A stretch of DNA of 64,000 nt from JANXYW01 sp031400455 (GTDB taxonomy: Bacteria; Chloroflexota; Dehalococcoidia; DSTF01; JACRBR01): NCBI GenBank assembly GCA_031400455.1, contig JANNPX010000010.1, positions 43,180 through 107,179 on the forward strand. The letters are read 5' to 3'. Of this stretch, positions 36,708 through 44,704 are shown piece after piece. Below the pieces are notes generated by a model, which made no database searches, was not told the DNA's origin, and worked only from the letters and a program-made list of their open reading frames with translations. Each line of letters opens with the position of its first letter. Within the stretch, counting starts at the first letter, position 1. A program made the translations under genes and the position numbers.

Positions 36708-37886
36708 TTACCCCGCGAAGTCGGCTTTCGCGCGGCGCACAAGATCCGGATCCAACGCCAGCTCGACGCCAGTCATGGCCAGCGTTTGCGCGGTCTTGAG
36801 CATGGAGGCGTGGGCGGCGTCGGTGATGGCGGCGCCGGTGAACTCCGGCGTGTGGTTGAAGATCATCTGGCCGACGCTGAACGTCGGGTGGATCGACGGC
36901 ACGATCTGGCTGACGTTCCCCATGTCGGTGCTGCCGGTCGATGCGTTGCGCAGGTCGACGAACTGTGTGCCCAGCGACTCGCCGTTACGGCGATAGGCCT
37001 CCACCATCGGGCGGTTGTTGCGCAGCGGCTGGTACTCCAGATCCGCATGCCAGTCCATTGTCAGCGTGCAGCCCGTGGCGAGCGCGCCGGCCTCGAAGCA
37101 AGCCTTCACGCGCTCCTTTAGTTCCTGTAGATACTTGGGCTGAGCGGCGCGGACGTAGAAGGTGCCGGCGGTGCGATCGGGCACGATGTTCGCGGCGGCG
37201 CCGCCGTACGTGATGATGCCGTGCAGCCGCGCGTCGCGGCGGATGTGCTGCCGCAACTGCGCGACGGCCTGATACGCCGTGACCATGGCATCGAGCGCGT
37301 TGATCCCCTGTTCGGGCCCGACGGATGCGTGGACGGCGCGTCCGTGGTACTCGATATCGACGTGGGCGACGCCGAGCATCGGCGGGTCGGCGAAGTCGAT
37401 CGCCATCGGGTGCGCCATCATCGCGACATCTATGTCGTCGAACGCGCCCTTGTTCGCCATGATCACTTTCCCACCGTAGGCCTCCTCGGCCGGCGTGCCG
37501 AGGATGACGACGCGCGCGTCCGACGGCTCGATCGCCTTGATCAGCCCGACGGCCGCGCCGACGCCGGACGTCGCGATGAGGTTGTGCCCGCAGGCGTGGC
37601 CGATTTCCGGCAGCGCGTCGTACTCGGCGCAAATGGCGATGGTGACGGGGCCGTGGCCCCATTCGCCCCGGAACGCGGTCTCCATGCCGTAGACGCCGGT
37701 CTGCACGTCGAAGCCCTGCGCCTTCACGAAGGGCACGAGCTGGCCGAATGCGTGGTGCTCCTTGAATGCCAGTTCCGGGTGGGAGTGAATCTCCCGCGAG
37801 ATGCGGACGAGTTCGTCCGCGACGGCATCGACCGCCGCGCAGGCGCGCTGCTGGGACGACGCAATTTGAGGGCTGGTGATGGTCAT
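36708..37886 (-). CDS. M20-family metal-dependent amidohydrolase (amidase/aminoacylase type)
   Basis: A 392-residue M20D-like hydrolase. Metal and catalytic signatures: REIHSHPELAFKEHHAFGQL, ICAEYDALPEIGHACGHNLI, GTPAEEAYGGKVIM (catalytic Glu of PAEE), and MMAHPMAIDFADP, with the dimerisation domain around residues 180-290 and NASTGSTDMGNVSQIVPSIH at the end. The closest known relatives remove acyl groups from amino acids or p-aminobenzoyl-glutamate. Start ATG at 37886 has CGGAGG 7 nt upstream; a longer in-frame start at 37919 lacks a ribosome site. It is monocistronic and divergent from the 38085 gene across 198 nt. Confidence 0.9.
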   Translation of the reverse strand: MTITSPQIASSQQRACAAVDAVADELVRISREIHSHPELAFKEHHAFGQLVPFVKAQGFDVQTGVYGMETAFRGEWGHGPVTIAICAEYDALPEIGHACGHNLIATSGVGAAVGLIKAIEPSDARVVILGTPAEEAYGGKVIMANKGAFDDIDVAMMAHPMAIDFADPPMLGVAHVDIEYHGRAVHASVGPEQGINALDAMVTAYQAVAQLRQHIRRDARLHGIITYGGAAANIVPDRTAGTFYVRAAQPKYLQELKERVKACFEAGALATGCTLTMDWHADLEYQPLRNNRPMVEAYRRNGESLGTQFVDLRNASTGSTDMGNVSQIVPSIHPTFSVGQMIFNHTPEFTGAAITDAAHASMLKTAQTLAMTGVELALDPDLVRRAKADFAG

Positions 37887-38084
37887 GGCGTGCCTCCGTT
37901 TGGTGCGGGAAGCGTACATCGCGGGGTGGTGGGAGCGTAGAGCCGCCGCCCGAATGGCGGTGCTACACGCGATGATCTTGCGGAGAAACCCTGATTCTCG
38001 CGTTTTGGCGGTTGTTGGAAGCTGTCAGGTGTCGATAACAACGGTGATATTCAGCCACCGAGGACCATCAGCAAGGAGACGCCC

Positions 38085-38714
38085 ATGGCGAGCGAAACGA
38101 CCCACACCGGCCTTGAAGGCGAACTGAGCCAGGCAATTGACGAGCTGCAGACGGCGCTCCAGCAGGCATCCGACGCCACGTCGTCGATTCGCGCGCTGCT
38201 GCCTAAGGTGGGCGCCCTCAGCCAGGTCTTTGACGAATTGGACGCCGTAATCCGCAGCGGCCGCCAGCAGATCGGCGAGTCCGGTACGGCGACCTCGCCC
38301 GCCTACACGAGGCCGACGTTGGTCCAGCCGAGCGTGGAGCAGCCGACCCCGCAATGGGCGCCGGAAGCTACGCCGCAGCAGCCGGTCGCCAGCACGCCCG
38401 AGCGCACGATCGAGCCGGAGACGCCGGAATCGGTGAAGCGTGCCGAAGCGGCGGGGCTCACCTGCTTCCGCCTGGAGTTCGAGAGCCGCCCGGGTCCCCT
38501 CGACCTGCGCACCGTCGACGACGCTGTCAGCGAGCACCCGGCGGTACGCGACGTAGCGCTGCTCGACTACGACGGCCGCAAGGCGACCCTGAAGGTATGG
38601 ATCGACGGTTCGGCGAAGCCGGCCGACGTGCAGAGCACGCTCATCGCGCGCTCATCGCAGCTCTTCGCCCCAGGCAACGACGTGACGATCGTCGCGCTGG
38701 AAGACGTAGCGTAA
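38085..38714 (+). CDS. Unrecognised coiled-coil plus ferredoxin-like domain protein
   Basis: A 209-residue soluble protein that I do not recognise. Residues 8-65 are helical with heptad-like Leu/Ile/Ala spacing (QAIDELQTALQQAS, ALLPKVGALSQVFDELDAVI), residues 66-118 are a Pro/Gln/Thr-rich linker, and residues 120-209 look like a small alpha/beta domain (LTCFRLEFESRPGPLDLRTV, VRDVALLDYDGRKATLKVWI) whose spacing recalls ferredoxin-like HMA or ACT folds. GCAAGGAGACG lies just before the ATG. The gene ends at a very strong terminator, so it is a single-gene unit. A scaffolding or division role is conceivable but unsupported. Confidence 0.7.
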   Translation: MASETTHTGLEGELSQAIDELQTALQQASDATSSIRALLPKVGALSQVFDELDAVIRSGRQQIGESGTATSPAYTRPTLVQPSVEQPTPQWAPEATPQQPVASTPERTIEPETPESVKRAEAAGLTCFRLEFESRPGPLDLRTVDDAVSEHPAVRDVALLDYDGRKATLKVWIDGSAKPADVQSTLIARSSQLFAPGNDVTIVALEDVA

Positions 38715-38739
38715 GCTCCGCACCAACATAGCTGAGGAA

Positions 38740-38775
38740 CGCAACAGGCCCGCTCGAAAGAGCGGGCCTGTTGCG
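38740..38775 (+). terminator. Strong intrinsic terminator
   Basis: A perfect 16-bp stem (38740-38755 with 38760-38775, core CAGGCCCGCTC) closed by a GAAA tetraloop, 25 nt after the stop of the 38085 gene. T content after the stem is modest. Confidence 0.85.
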
Positions 38776-38836
38776 TAAACTAGGACGCGTTCACCGTCAG
38801 CGCGACTCACAGGCGTAGACTGGCCGAGAGTACACC

Positions 38837-38935
38837 ATGAGATCACATCGACGCACCGGAATCGTCGCAGCCGTGCCGATCCTCGGACTTGGAGCGGTGC
38901 TCCTGATCTGGCAGCTCGATTCGGCGGCTCTCTGA
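38837..38935 (+). CDS. Tiny membrane protein, coupled to the next gene
   Basis: A 32-residue frame: MRSHRRTGIVAAVPILGLG at the start, one hydrophobic helix, ending DSAAL. Its TGA overlaps the ATG of the next gene by one base (TGATG), the arrangement of translational coupling. A weak GAGAG precedes the ATG. The basic N-terminus followed by a single helix is typical of small single-pass membrane peptides. No family is recognised and no independent support exists, so this call is tentative. Confidence 0.4.
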   Translation: MRSHRRTGIVAAVPILGLGAVLLIWQLDSAAL

Positions 38936-39288
38936 TGGTGACGCTCTGGATGATGCTTCCGCTGTTCACGGTCGCGGCGTGGATCGTGCTCGGCTTCATC
39001 TCATACCGAAGCGCAATTGTCGTAGCAGCCGGGCTGTTCGCCGTGATCGTGGCCGTCTTCGCGTTCTACGGCCTTGCCCAGGCAGAGGCCGAGCGGGGTC
39101 GGCTGCTCGCCGTGCAGTTCGTGGCTACGCTCGCGCTTATCGGCGCAGTCTCGACCTGGTTTGCGCGGCGGCATGCAACACCGGGTGCCAGAAAGGGTGT
39201 CGCGACGCTGGTGTCCGGCGCGATCTTCGCGGCACTGGTCATCTTCTTCTGGGCGTTGGTCGTGTCGATCTCGCGGGCTCCAGGGTAG
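38935..39288 (+). CDS. Small multi-pass membrane protein, unknown
   Basis: A 117-residue protein with four hydrophobic helices (about residues 4-21, 25-46, 57-76 and 88-111) and short loops. A basic stretch ARRHATPGARKG lies between helices 3 and 4. No family is recognised. Its ATG is linked to the preceding tiny frame, and a perfect palindrome terminates it 22 nt after the stop. Together with the terminator upstream this makes a compact two-gene unit, 38837-39288. Confidence 0.6.
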   Translation: MVTLWMMLPLFTVAAWIVLGFISYRSAIVVAAGLFAVIVAVFAFYGLAQAEAERGRLLAVQFVATLALIGAVSTWFARRHATPGARKGVATLVSGAIFAALVIFFWALVVSISRAPG

Positions 39289-39310
39289 GCTCTCGCGTCG
39301 AAGCGTAAGA

Positions 39311-39332
39311 GGCCCGCTCTCGAGAGCGGGCC
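39311..39332 (+). terminator. Intrinsic terminator, perfect palindrome
   Basis: GGCCCGCTCTC/GAGAGCGGGCC, an 11-bp perfect stem, followed by TTCTT. It shares its GGCCCGCTC core with the terminator at 38740-38775. Confidence 0.8.
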
Positions 39333-39357
39333 TTCTTGGGTTAGTTTGCTGCCAGGA

Positions 39358-39383
39358 GCGACGCGGGCTGAAAGCCCGCGCCC
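39358..39383. repeat. Dispersed GCGGGCTGAAAGCCCGC palindrome
   Basis: ACGCGGGCTGAAAGCCCGCG in the gap between convergent genes at 39288 and 39404. It is the best-conserved copy of the family at 5282, 22275, 29287 and 47511. Confidence 0.65.
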
Positions 39384-39403
39384 TAAATCGATGGAGATTC
39401 CGA

Positions 39404-40468
39404 CTACGCCACCTGCGACTCCGGCTCGTACATGCGGCGCTCGGCGGCGGCGAAGACGGCTTCGGTGGTGGTGCCGTCAGCGGGCGCAGTGGCCCAGCCG
39501 GCTACGAGGTGCAGTTCCAGGCCGGGGACGTTGGGGTCGCCCACCGCCGCCTCTCGTGCGATGCTCAGCAGGCGGCGGGCTGCGTTCTCCGCGCCTTCGG
39601 GCGAGGCTTCGGTCAAGATCATGGTGTAGCCGCTCTCCTTGAAGGCGCCGATGACGTCGATGTCGCGGGCGTTCTGGGCGAGCGACTCGCCGAGGCGCTG
39701 AAGCAGGCGGTCGGTCAGGAACTTGCCGAAGCGCTCCTCGAGCAGGCTCAGGTTCGTGGCTTCGACCACCGCGATCGAGACGTCACGCTTGTAGCGCTCG
39801 GCTCGCGAGAGTTCCTTCTGAAGGTCGGACGCGATCTTGCGTGCATCGAACACCGACCGGACGATGTCGATGACGCCGGCCTCACGCGCGGCGTCGGCCT
39901 GGCGCAGGTTGACGATGGCGCAGGAGACGTGAGCGGCCATGAGGGCGACATGCTCGGGCTGCGGAGTGCCGACGTGCATCAGCACGAGCGCGCCGACGCG
40001 CTCGCCGGCTGACACGAGCGGTACGAACGAGACGGTGTCGATCCCGAGCGCCTTCTGGGCGGCGTGGGCGTCAGTCTCGTCGATGAGGCCGCTGAAGATT
40101 GCCGCGGCGGGTGCGGTGACGTGTGAGCCCGCGTCCAGCGCTTCGGCGATCAAGGGAGCGTTGCGCGGGTCAAGCTTGGTCGCCATGGCGATGCGGCCGA
40201 ACGCGTCGATGGCGCGCTGCTGCGAGCGGCGACGCAGGTCGGAGGCCGGCTGGCGGCGTTCGAGGCGGCCGTCTTGCTCCTCCATGTAGACGAAGGTGAA
40301 CACGGAGTTCAGTGTCCGCTCCGCCGCGGTAGCCGTCGCATCGACCAGCCAGTCGAGCGTCGCGGCGGCGTGGATGGGGAGCAGCATGGCCATCATCATG
40401 GATACGGGGTCCTTGTATGCAGGCTGGATGATTTGTTCCGGTCTGATCTTCGGCGTGCGGGGGCTCAT
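39404..40468 (-). CDS. GAF domain protein with degenerate GGDEF-like domain
   Basis: A 354-residue protein. Residues about 25-195 form a GAF-type sensor (LPIHAAATLDWLVDATATAAERTLN in part, then VSFVPLVSAGERVGALVLMH). Residues about 215-350 keep the fold of a nucleotide cyclase/GGDEF domain (YKRDVSIAVVEATNLSLLEE, LLQRLGESLAQNARDIDVIG, ending AVFAAAERRMYE), but the active-site loop reads GAFKESGYTMIL instead of GGDEF, so no cyclase activity is expected. It may bind GTP or c-di-GMP, or act as an adaptor. It follows the 40483-40917 membrane protein gene by 14 nt, an operon. Confidence 0.75.
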   Translation of the reverse strand: MSPRTPKIRPEQIIQPAYKDPVSMMMAMLLPIHAAATLDWLVDATATAAERTLNSVFTFVYMEEQDGRLERRQPASDLRRRSQQRAIDAFGRIAMATKLDPRNAPLIAEALDAGSHVTAPAAAIFSGLIDETDAHAAQKALGIDTVSFVPLVSAGERVGALVLMHVGTPQPEHVALMAAHVSCAIVNLRQADAAREAGVIDIVRSVFDARKIASDLQKELSRAERYKRDVSIAVVEATNLSLLEERFGKFLTDRLLQRLGESLAQNARDIDVIGAFKESGYTMILTEASPEGAENAARRLLSIAREAAVGDPNVPGLELHLVAGWATAPADGTTTEAVFAAAERRMYEPESQVA

Positions 40469-40482
40469 GGTTCCGTCCTTAC

Positions 40483-40917
40483 TCAGCTCTGCCTCTGTCC
40501 CGGGGTCGTGACCGCGGCCGCGATCCGGGCGATGTTCTCTTCCAGTCGCTTCATCGCGCCTTCCAACTCGGAGTTATCGCTACGCAGCACTCCTGCTTCG
40601 ACCAGATTGCGGACGGCGTCCTGCAGCCGGGTCTGCTGCTGCAGGAGCGCGTCGGCCTGAGTACGTAGCCCGGCGATCTGGCTGGCCGCCTGCGCTACGT
40701 CGACCATGGGCTGGGACGCTTCGCGGAACGCGAGCTGGCGCGACAGATCCTGCACGAGGATGCTGGCCTTTTCTGCTTCGTTGGCGGCACGCGACGCGCG
40801 AGTGAACACCATCCACGAGCCGAGTGTGCCGATCAGCGTGAACAGCAACAGGCCGGCGAGGCCGATGCAGACGGCGGCGATGGAGGCCGCAAACTCCCAG
40901 TTGGACGCGTTGTCCAT
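40483..40917 (-). CDS. Single-pass membrane protein with coiled coil
   Basis: A 144-residue protein: MDNASNWEFAASIAAVCIGL leads a hydrophobic helix (about residues 10-35), followed by a long helical region (about 45-135) rich in Glu/Ala/Gln/Leu, including ADALLQQQTRLQDAVRNLVE, that would form coiled coil. ATG at 40917 is chosen because the membrane helix follows at once; the longer frame to 40992 adds a proline/arginine-rich stretch. The cytoplasmic coiled coil could tether the GAF/GGDEF-like protein encoded 14 nt downstream. That is inference from gene order. Confidence 0.6.
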   Translation of the reverse strand: MDNASNWEFAASIAAVCIGLAGLLLFTLIGTLGSWMVFTRASRAANEAEKASILVQDLSRQLAFREASQPMVDVAQAASQIAGLRTQADALLQQQTRLQDAVRNLVEAGVLRSDNSELEGAMKRLEENIARIAAAVTTPGQRQS

Positions 40918-41012
40918 GGGCACACGCTCCCTTGCCGGCTCGCGGTGGGCGAGGCGGCTACAGAATGGTCGGCCGGGCGGAAGCCACGCCACAACGCACG
41001 GCGGTTGCGATT

Positions 41013-41036
41013 CCCCTAAGGTCGAACCTTTAGGGG
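41013..41036. other. Hairpin upstream of the coiled-coil gene
   Basis: CCCCTAAGGT (41013-41022) and ACCTTTAGGGG (41026-41036) pair with one bulged base. It lies about 100 nt upstream of the minus-strand gene at 40917, in the 40918-41337 divergent gap (420 nt), which otherwise holds the tandem repeat at 41185-41280 and a promoter at 41325. It could be an operator or leader element. Confidence 0.35.
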
Positions 41037-41184
41037 TTGCCGCAGCCGGGCCTTCGCCCGCTCCTCTGACTCATTAGTTAACAACGCCGGGGGTAAGGCT
41101 GTGTGTCAAGTTCGCCCGAATTGACGTGAATTTGGGGCAGTCTCGGGGGGCTCGGCGCACGGTGCGCGGCGCCTTATCCGGAGG

Positions 41185-41280
41185 CTGACCGGCTGACCGG
41201 CTGACCGGCTGACCGGCTGACTCGCTGACTCGCTGACCGGCTGACTGGCTAACCGGCTGACGGGCTGACGGGCTGACGGC
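41185..41280. repeat. 8-bp tandem repeat, 12 units
   Basis: Twelve consecutive units of CTGACCGG and close variants (CTGACTCG, CTGACTGG, CTAACCGG, CTGACGGG). It lies in the divergent region 45 nt upstream of the -10 box of the hydrolase gene. Confidence 0.85.
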
Positions 41281-41324
41281 GCGAGATGGTTCGTTCGGCT
41301 CATGGTCGGCGACTGGGTACCCGC

Positions 41325-41330
41325 TACAAT
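41325..41330 (+). promoter_or_regulatory. -10 box TACAAT for a leaderless gene
   Basis: TACAAT ends 7 nt before the ATG at 41338 and no Shine-Dalgarno lies between. Transcription would start at or near the start codon. The matching -35 is weak, perhaps ATGGTC at 41302-41307. Confidence 0.5.
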
Positions 41331-41337
41331 CGACCTC

Positions 41338-42234
41338 ATGTTGAGACGGCTTCTGTACACCGCTGCGGCGTTCTCGGCGCCTGGCGTCGCGGTGACAATC
41401 GCGTCGGAGCGGCTGATCCGGCCGCGCCTGTTCTACTCCGGCGCCTGGCACCCAGAGCCGCCGGATGCGGTGAGCTTTCCCTACGAGGAGGCGACGATCT
41501 ACACGGCGGACGGGATGGAGTTGCAGGGCTGGTTCTTCAAGCAGGATCGGCCGGCGCCGACGCTGCTGTTCTGCCATGGCACCAGCTACAACGCCAGCGA
41601 CATGTGGGTGACGGCCGAGCGGGCGCAGGCCTTCCACGAGTTCCTGCTCGGCACGGGCTGTAACTTCCTCGTGTTCGACTATCGCGGCTACGGGCGCAAC
41701 GGCGGGCGGCCGACCGAAGAGGGCACGTACAGCGACGCGGCAGCGGCACTGGGATGGCTACACCAACGCGACGACGTCGATCCGGCGACGATCTTCTTCT
41801 ACGGATTCTCGCTCGGCACCGGCGTGGCGACCGAGTTGGCGGTACGCGAACCGGGCGCGGGATTGATCCTGCGGGCGCCCTTCACCTCATTGCGTGACAT
41901 GATTCTCGACTGGGATGCGCGCTTCCAGGTGCCGCTGGCGATCGCGCCGTGGCTGCCGATCACCCGCTACGACAACCTGAGCAAGATCCATCGCCTCGAC
42001 CGTCCGCTGCTTGTGATGCACGGCGATGCCGACAAGCGGGTGCCGGAGGCCATGGGTCAGCGCATCTTCGAGGCGGCGCCCGAGCCTAAGCGCTACGTTG
42101 TCTTCCCCGGCGCCGGGCACGCCGACCTAGCGACGGAGATGGTCGTGCCGGCGATCTCGCAGTTTGTGGACGACGTGGTCCGCGGGATGCGCGACGGCAG
42201 TGGCGGCATCGACGTCGAGGCTGCCCTGGTCTGA
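41338..42234 (+). CDS. Alpha/beta hydrolase, serine esterase type
   Basis: A 298-residue membrane-anchored hydrolase with an N-terminal hydrophobic helix (residues 4-22). The catalytic triad is visible: nucleophile elbow FYGFSLGTGVAT (GxSxG), Asp in VMHGDADKRVPEAM and His in FPGAGHADLATEM. The oxyanion segment is FCHGTSYNASDMW. It resembles BAAT/YqkD- or abhydrolase-12-like enzymes. The ATG at 41338 follows a TACAAT box; a longer frame to 41302 exists but has no signal. The next gene begins 46 nt downstream. The natural ester is unknown. Confidence 0.85.
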   Translation: MLRRLLYTAAAFSAPGVAVTIASERLIRPRLFYSGAWHPEPPDAVSFPYEEATIYTADGMELQGWFFKQDRPAPTLLFCHGTSYNASDMWVTAERAQAFHEFLLGTGCNFLVFDYRGYGRNGGRPTEEGTYSDAAAALGWLHQRDDVDPATIFFYGFSLGTGVATELAVREPGAGLILRAPFTSLRDMILDWDARFQVPLAIAPWLPITRYDNLSKIHRLDRPLLVMHGDADKRVPEAMGQRIFEAAPEPKRYVVFPGAGHADLATEMVVPAISQFVDDVVRGMRDGSGGIDVEAALV

Positions 42235-42280
42235 CGCGGCGCGGCTTCCGGCGCTCGGCCGGGCTCGCTACGATGGGATC

Positions 42281-42850
42281 GTGGCGACGGAACTCCAAGA
42301 GCAGGTGGCGGAACGCGTCGAGCAGGCTATCGGCCCTCGTCGGCGGCTGCTCGACCACGACCCGGAGTACCGGGCGCTGAAGAAGCTGGCCGAACGCAAT
42401 CGCCAACAGCCGCCGAAGACGCCGCTGGACGCGTTGCAGCACATCGTCGACATCGCGCGCGAGATGACCGACGGGACGTTCGGCGCGCTGGCGGTGACGG
42501 GAGAAGCCGACTACGTCGAGGGCTTCGTCGTCAGCGGGATGGACGAGAAGGCGCTGAGCACGCTGAAGGGACCGCCGCAAGGGCACGGTCCGCTCGGCAC
42601 GATGCGCCAGGACGGGCTGCCGGTTCGGCTCGAGGATGTTGCGCTGCACGCGAAGGCATTCGGCTTCCCACCGAAGCATCCTGAGATGAAGGAGCTGCTG
42701 GGGCTGCCGATCTTCTCCGGCGCGACGGTGCGCGGTGCCCTGTACGTCACCGACCGCAAGGGCGGGCACGGCTTCGGCCCCGATGACGAGCAAGCGCTCA
42801 CGGTACTGGCGCATCACGCGGGGCTGATCATCGAGGCGTCATGGTACTGA
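42281..42850 (+). CDS. Stand-alone DevS/DosS-like GAF domain protein
   Basis: A 189-residue protein starting with GTG at 42281, six bases after a TACGAT box. After a helical N-terminus (RRRLLDHDPEYRALKKLAER), residues 60-187 are a GAF domain: ALQHIVDIAREMTDGTFGAL, GHGPLGTMRQDGLPVRLEDV, HAKAFGFPPKHPEMKELLGL and YVTDRKGGHGFGPDDEQALT closely follow the GAF domains of the DevS/DosS redox and gas sensor kinases, where the second or first GAF may hold haem. No kinase or HTH domain follows. So it may be a free sensor or a truncated kinase; no partner is coded nearby. Confidence 0.8.
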   Translation: MATELQEQVAERVEQAIGPRRRLLDHDPEYRALKKLAERNRQQPPKTPLDALQHIVDIAREMTDGTFGALAVTGEADYVEGFVVSGMDEKALSTLKGPPQGHGPLGTMRQDGLPVRLEDVALHAKAFGFPPKHPEMKELLGLPIFSGATVRGALYVTDRKGGHGFGPDDEQALTVLAHHAGLIIEASWY

Positions 42851-42935
42851 TCGCCGGGGAAACAGGGATTGCGCAGATTTCACGGATTAGAGGAAAGGTA
42901 GGATCGGGCGCTCCACGAGCCGATACTGAGTAGCG

Positions 42936-44054
42936 ATGATCATTGGCACCGTTCGCGAGATCAAGCCCGAAGAGTACCGTGTCGGCCTGACGCCGGAGGG
43001 CGCGCATGCGCTCGTCGACGCCGGCCATCGCGTGCTGGTTGAGACGCAGACCGGCGCGGGCGTCGGGTTCACTGACGAAGCGTATGCCGCATGTGGCGCG
43101 ACCGTCATCGAGAACGCGTGGGAGGTGTGGGCCCGCGCTGATCTGTTGGTGAAGGTGAAGGAGCCGCTGGAGCCGGAGCACTCGCTGGTGCGCGACAACC
43201 AGACGCTGTTCACGTACCTGCACCTCGCAGCTCTGCCGGAACTGACGCGCGTGTTGATCGCGTCGAAGGTGACGGCGATCGCCTACGAGACCGTGCAGCT
43301 CGCCGACGGATCGCTGCCGCTGCTGATCCCGATGAGCCAGATCGCCGGACGGATGGCGACCGAGATCGGCGCGCAGCACCTGCGCAAGCCCGGGCCGGGA
43401 CGCGGCAAACTGATCTCCGGGTTGCCCGGCGCGCCGCCCGCGCACGTCGTCGTGCTTGGCGCGGGCATCGTGGCCGGGAACGCGATCGAGACGGCGATCC
43501 AGCTCGGCGCGCGCGTGACGGTGTTCGATACGCGGCTGGACAAGCTGCGCCACATCCAGGCGCTCGCGCCGGGGCGCACCACGGGTCTGATGTCCAGCCC
43601 GCTGGCGATCGCGAGCGCGTTGCGTGAGGCGGACATCCTGATCTGCGCCGTGCTAGTGCCGGGCGCAGCGGCGCCGCGGCTGGTGACCCGCGAGATGGTG
43701 CGCGGGATGGGGCCGGGCGCCGTCATCGTCGACGTTTCGATCGATCAGGGCGGCACGTGCGAGACGTCACGGCCGACGACGCACAGCGATCCGGTGTATG
43801 TAGAAGAGGGCGTCGTCCACTACTGCGTGGCGAACATGCCGGGCGCTGTGCCGATCACGTCGACAGCGGCGCTGACGTCGGCGACGCTGCCGTACGTGCT
43901 GCAGTTGGCGAATCTTGGCACGCGTGAGGCGCTGCTTGCGGACGCCGCGTTGGCGAAGGGCGTGCTGGTCAGCGAAGGCGCCGTGACGTACGCCGCTCTC
44001 GCGGAGTCGTTGCAGATGCCGTACGTGCCGCTGGAGCAAGCGCTGCCCGCATAA
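42936..44054 (+). CDS. ald: Alanine dehydrogenase
   Basis: A 372-residue NAD-dependent enzyme interconverting alanine with pyruvate and ammonia. Signatures: IKPEEYRVGLTPEGAHALVD (substrate Arg), ADLLVKVKEPLEPE (catalytic Lys), YLHLAALPELTRVL (catalytic His), VVVLGAGIVAGNAIETAIQL (NAD loop) and NMPGAVPITSTAALTSATLP. The length and motif order match Ald/PntAA relatives, and Ald fits better than transhydrogenase because no PntB/AB gene is present. It is expected to act in nitrogen assimilation or alanine catabolism. It stands alone; the DinB-like gene is convergent 3 nt away. Confidence 0.94.
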   Translation: MIIGTVREIKPEEYRVGLTPEGAHALVDAGHRVLVETQTGAGVGFTDEAYAACGATVIENAWEVWARADLLVKVKEPLEPEHSLVRDNQTLFTYLHLAALPELTRVLIASKVTAIAYETVQLADGSLPLLIPMSQIAGRMATEIGAQHLRKPGPGRGKLISGLPGAPPAHVVVLGAGIVAGNAIETAIQLGARVTVFDTRLDKLRHIQALAPGRTTGLMSSPLAIASALREADILICAVLVPGAAAPRLVTREMVRGMGPGAVIVDVSIDQGGTCETSRPTTHSDPVYVEEGVVHYCVANMPGAVPITSTAALTSATLPYVLQLANLGTREALLADAALAKGVLVSEGAVTYAALAESLQMPYVPLEQALPA

Positions 44055-44057
44055 CGG

Positions 44058-44582
44058 CTAGGCGTCGACAGCCGCGAGGATCTTCGCAGCGTGCTGGATG
44101 TGATCCTCGTCGTGCACTCGCTGGAATGCCGCCCATTCGCGACAGTCGAGCGGGCCGAAGAACGGATGCGCGGGCTTGATCGACGTGTCGGGCGCGTCCG
44201 GCAGGCCGGTGATGGTCTCGAGCATTGCGGCGTTCGCGTCTCTCAGTTCGGCGACCCATCCCGCGAAGGGGCGATCGTCGTCATCGACGGTCATGCCGAT
44301 GCCGCCGGGCCGTGGCGGCGGCTCCTGGCCGCGGGCGGTGTGCCAGATGAGGCCCGTGACGAATCGCTGCGTCGTTACGACGTGGCGCGTGAGTTCGCGG
44401 ATCGACCACTCGTCGTCGGCGGGCTTCTTCGCCGCGACGTCATCGGCGAGGGCTGAGATGACGTCGACGTAGCGTTGCTGGCTCGTGCGGACGAGGTCCG
44501 CCAGTGCGGCGCTCGATTTCGTGCCCTGGTGCTGGATGTAAGTCGTGACTCGCGCGCGGACGTCGTCGTTGAGCATGGTCAT
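44058..44582 (-). CDS. DinB/YfiT-like four-helix-bundle protein
   Basis: A 174-residue protein with the DinB_2 pattern: two N-terminal helices, EWSIRELTRHVVTTQRFVTG with its His, and CREWAAFQRVHDEDHIQHAA with the HxxxH-type pair. Such proteins use three His to hold a divalent metal and include thiol-dependent transferases and S-transferases; most remain uncharacterised. Two other DinB-like proteins are encoded at 49384-50384. The start ATG at 44582 is upstream of an in-frame second ATG at 44576. It is convergent with ald and divergent from serA. Confidence 0.8.
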   Translation of the reverse strand: MTMLNDDVRARVTTYIQHQGTKSSAALADLVRTSQQRYVDVISALADDVAAKKPADDEWSIRELTRHVVTTQRFVTGLIWHTARGQEPPPRPGGIGMTVDDDDRPFAGWVAELRDANAAMLETITGLPDAPDTSIKPAHPFFGPLDCREWAAFQRVHDEDHIQHAAKILAAVDA

Positions 44583-44704
44583 GGTGTGAACCTCCGTGCG
44601 GCAAGTCTACGACCTGTCGCTACAGTTCTGCAAGTGACCTCCGCAGAGATGCCGCGCCCGGCAAGCCCTACTCTGCGTTCGCCCCCGCCGGTAATCTGTT
44701 CTCT

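Noticed and set aside
41302..41337. Longer N-terminus of the hydrolase starting at an in-frame ATG at 41302
   Set aside because: The TACAAT box at 41325-41330 would lie inside the coding region, and a signal-anchor helix follows directly after the ATG at 41338.
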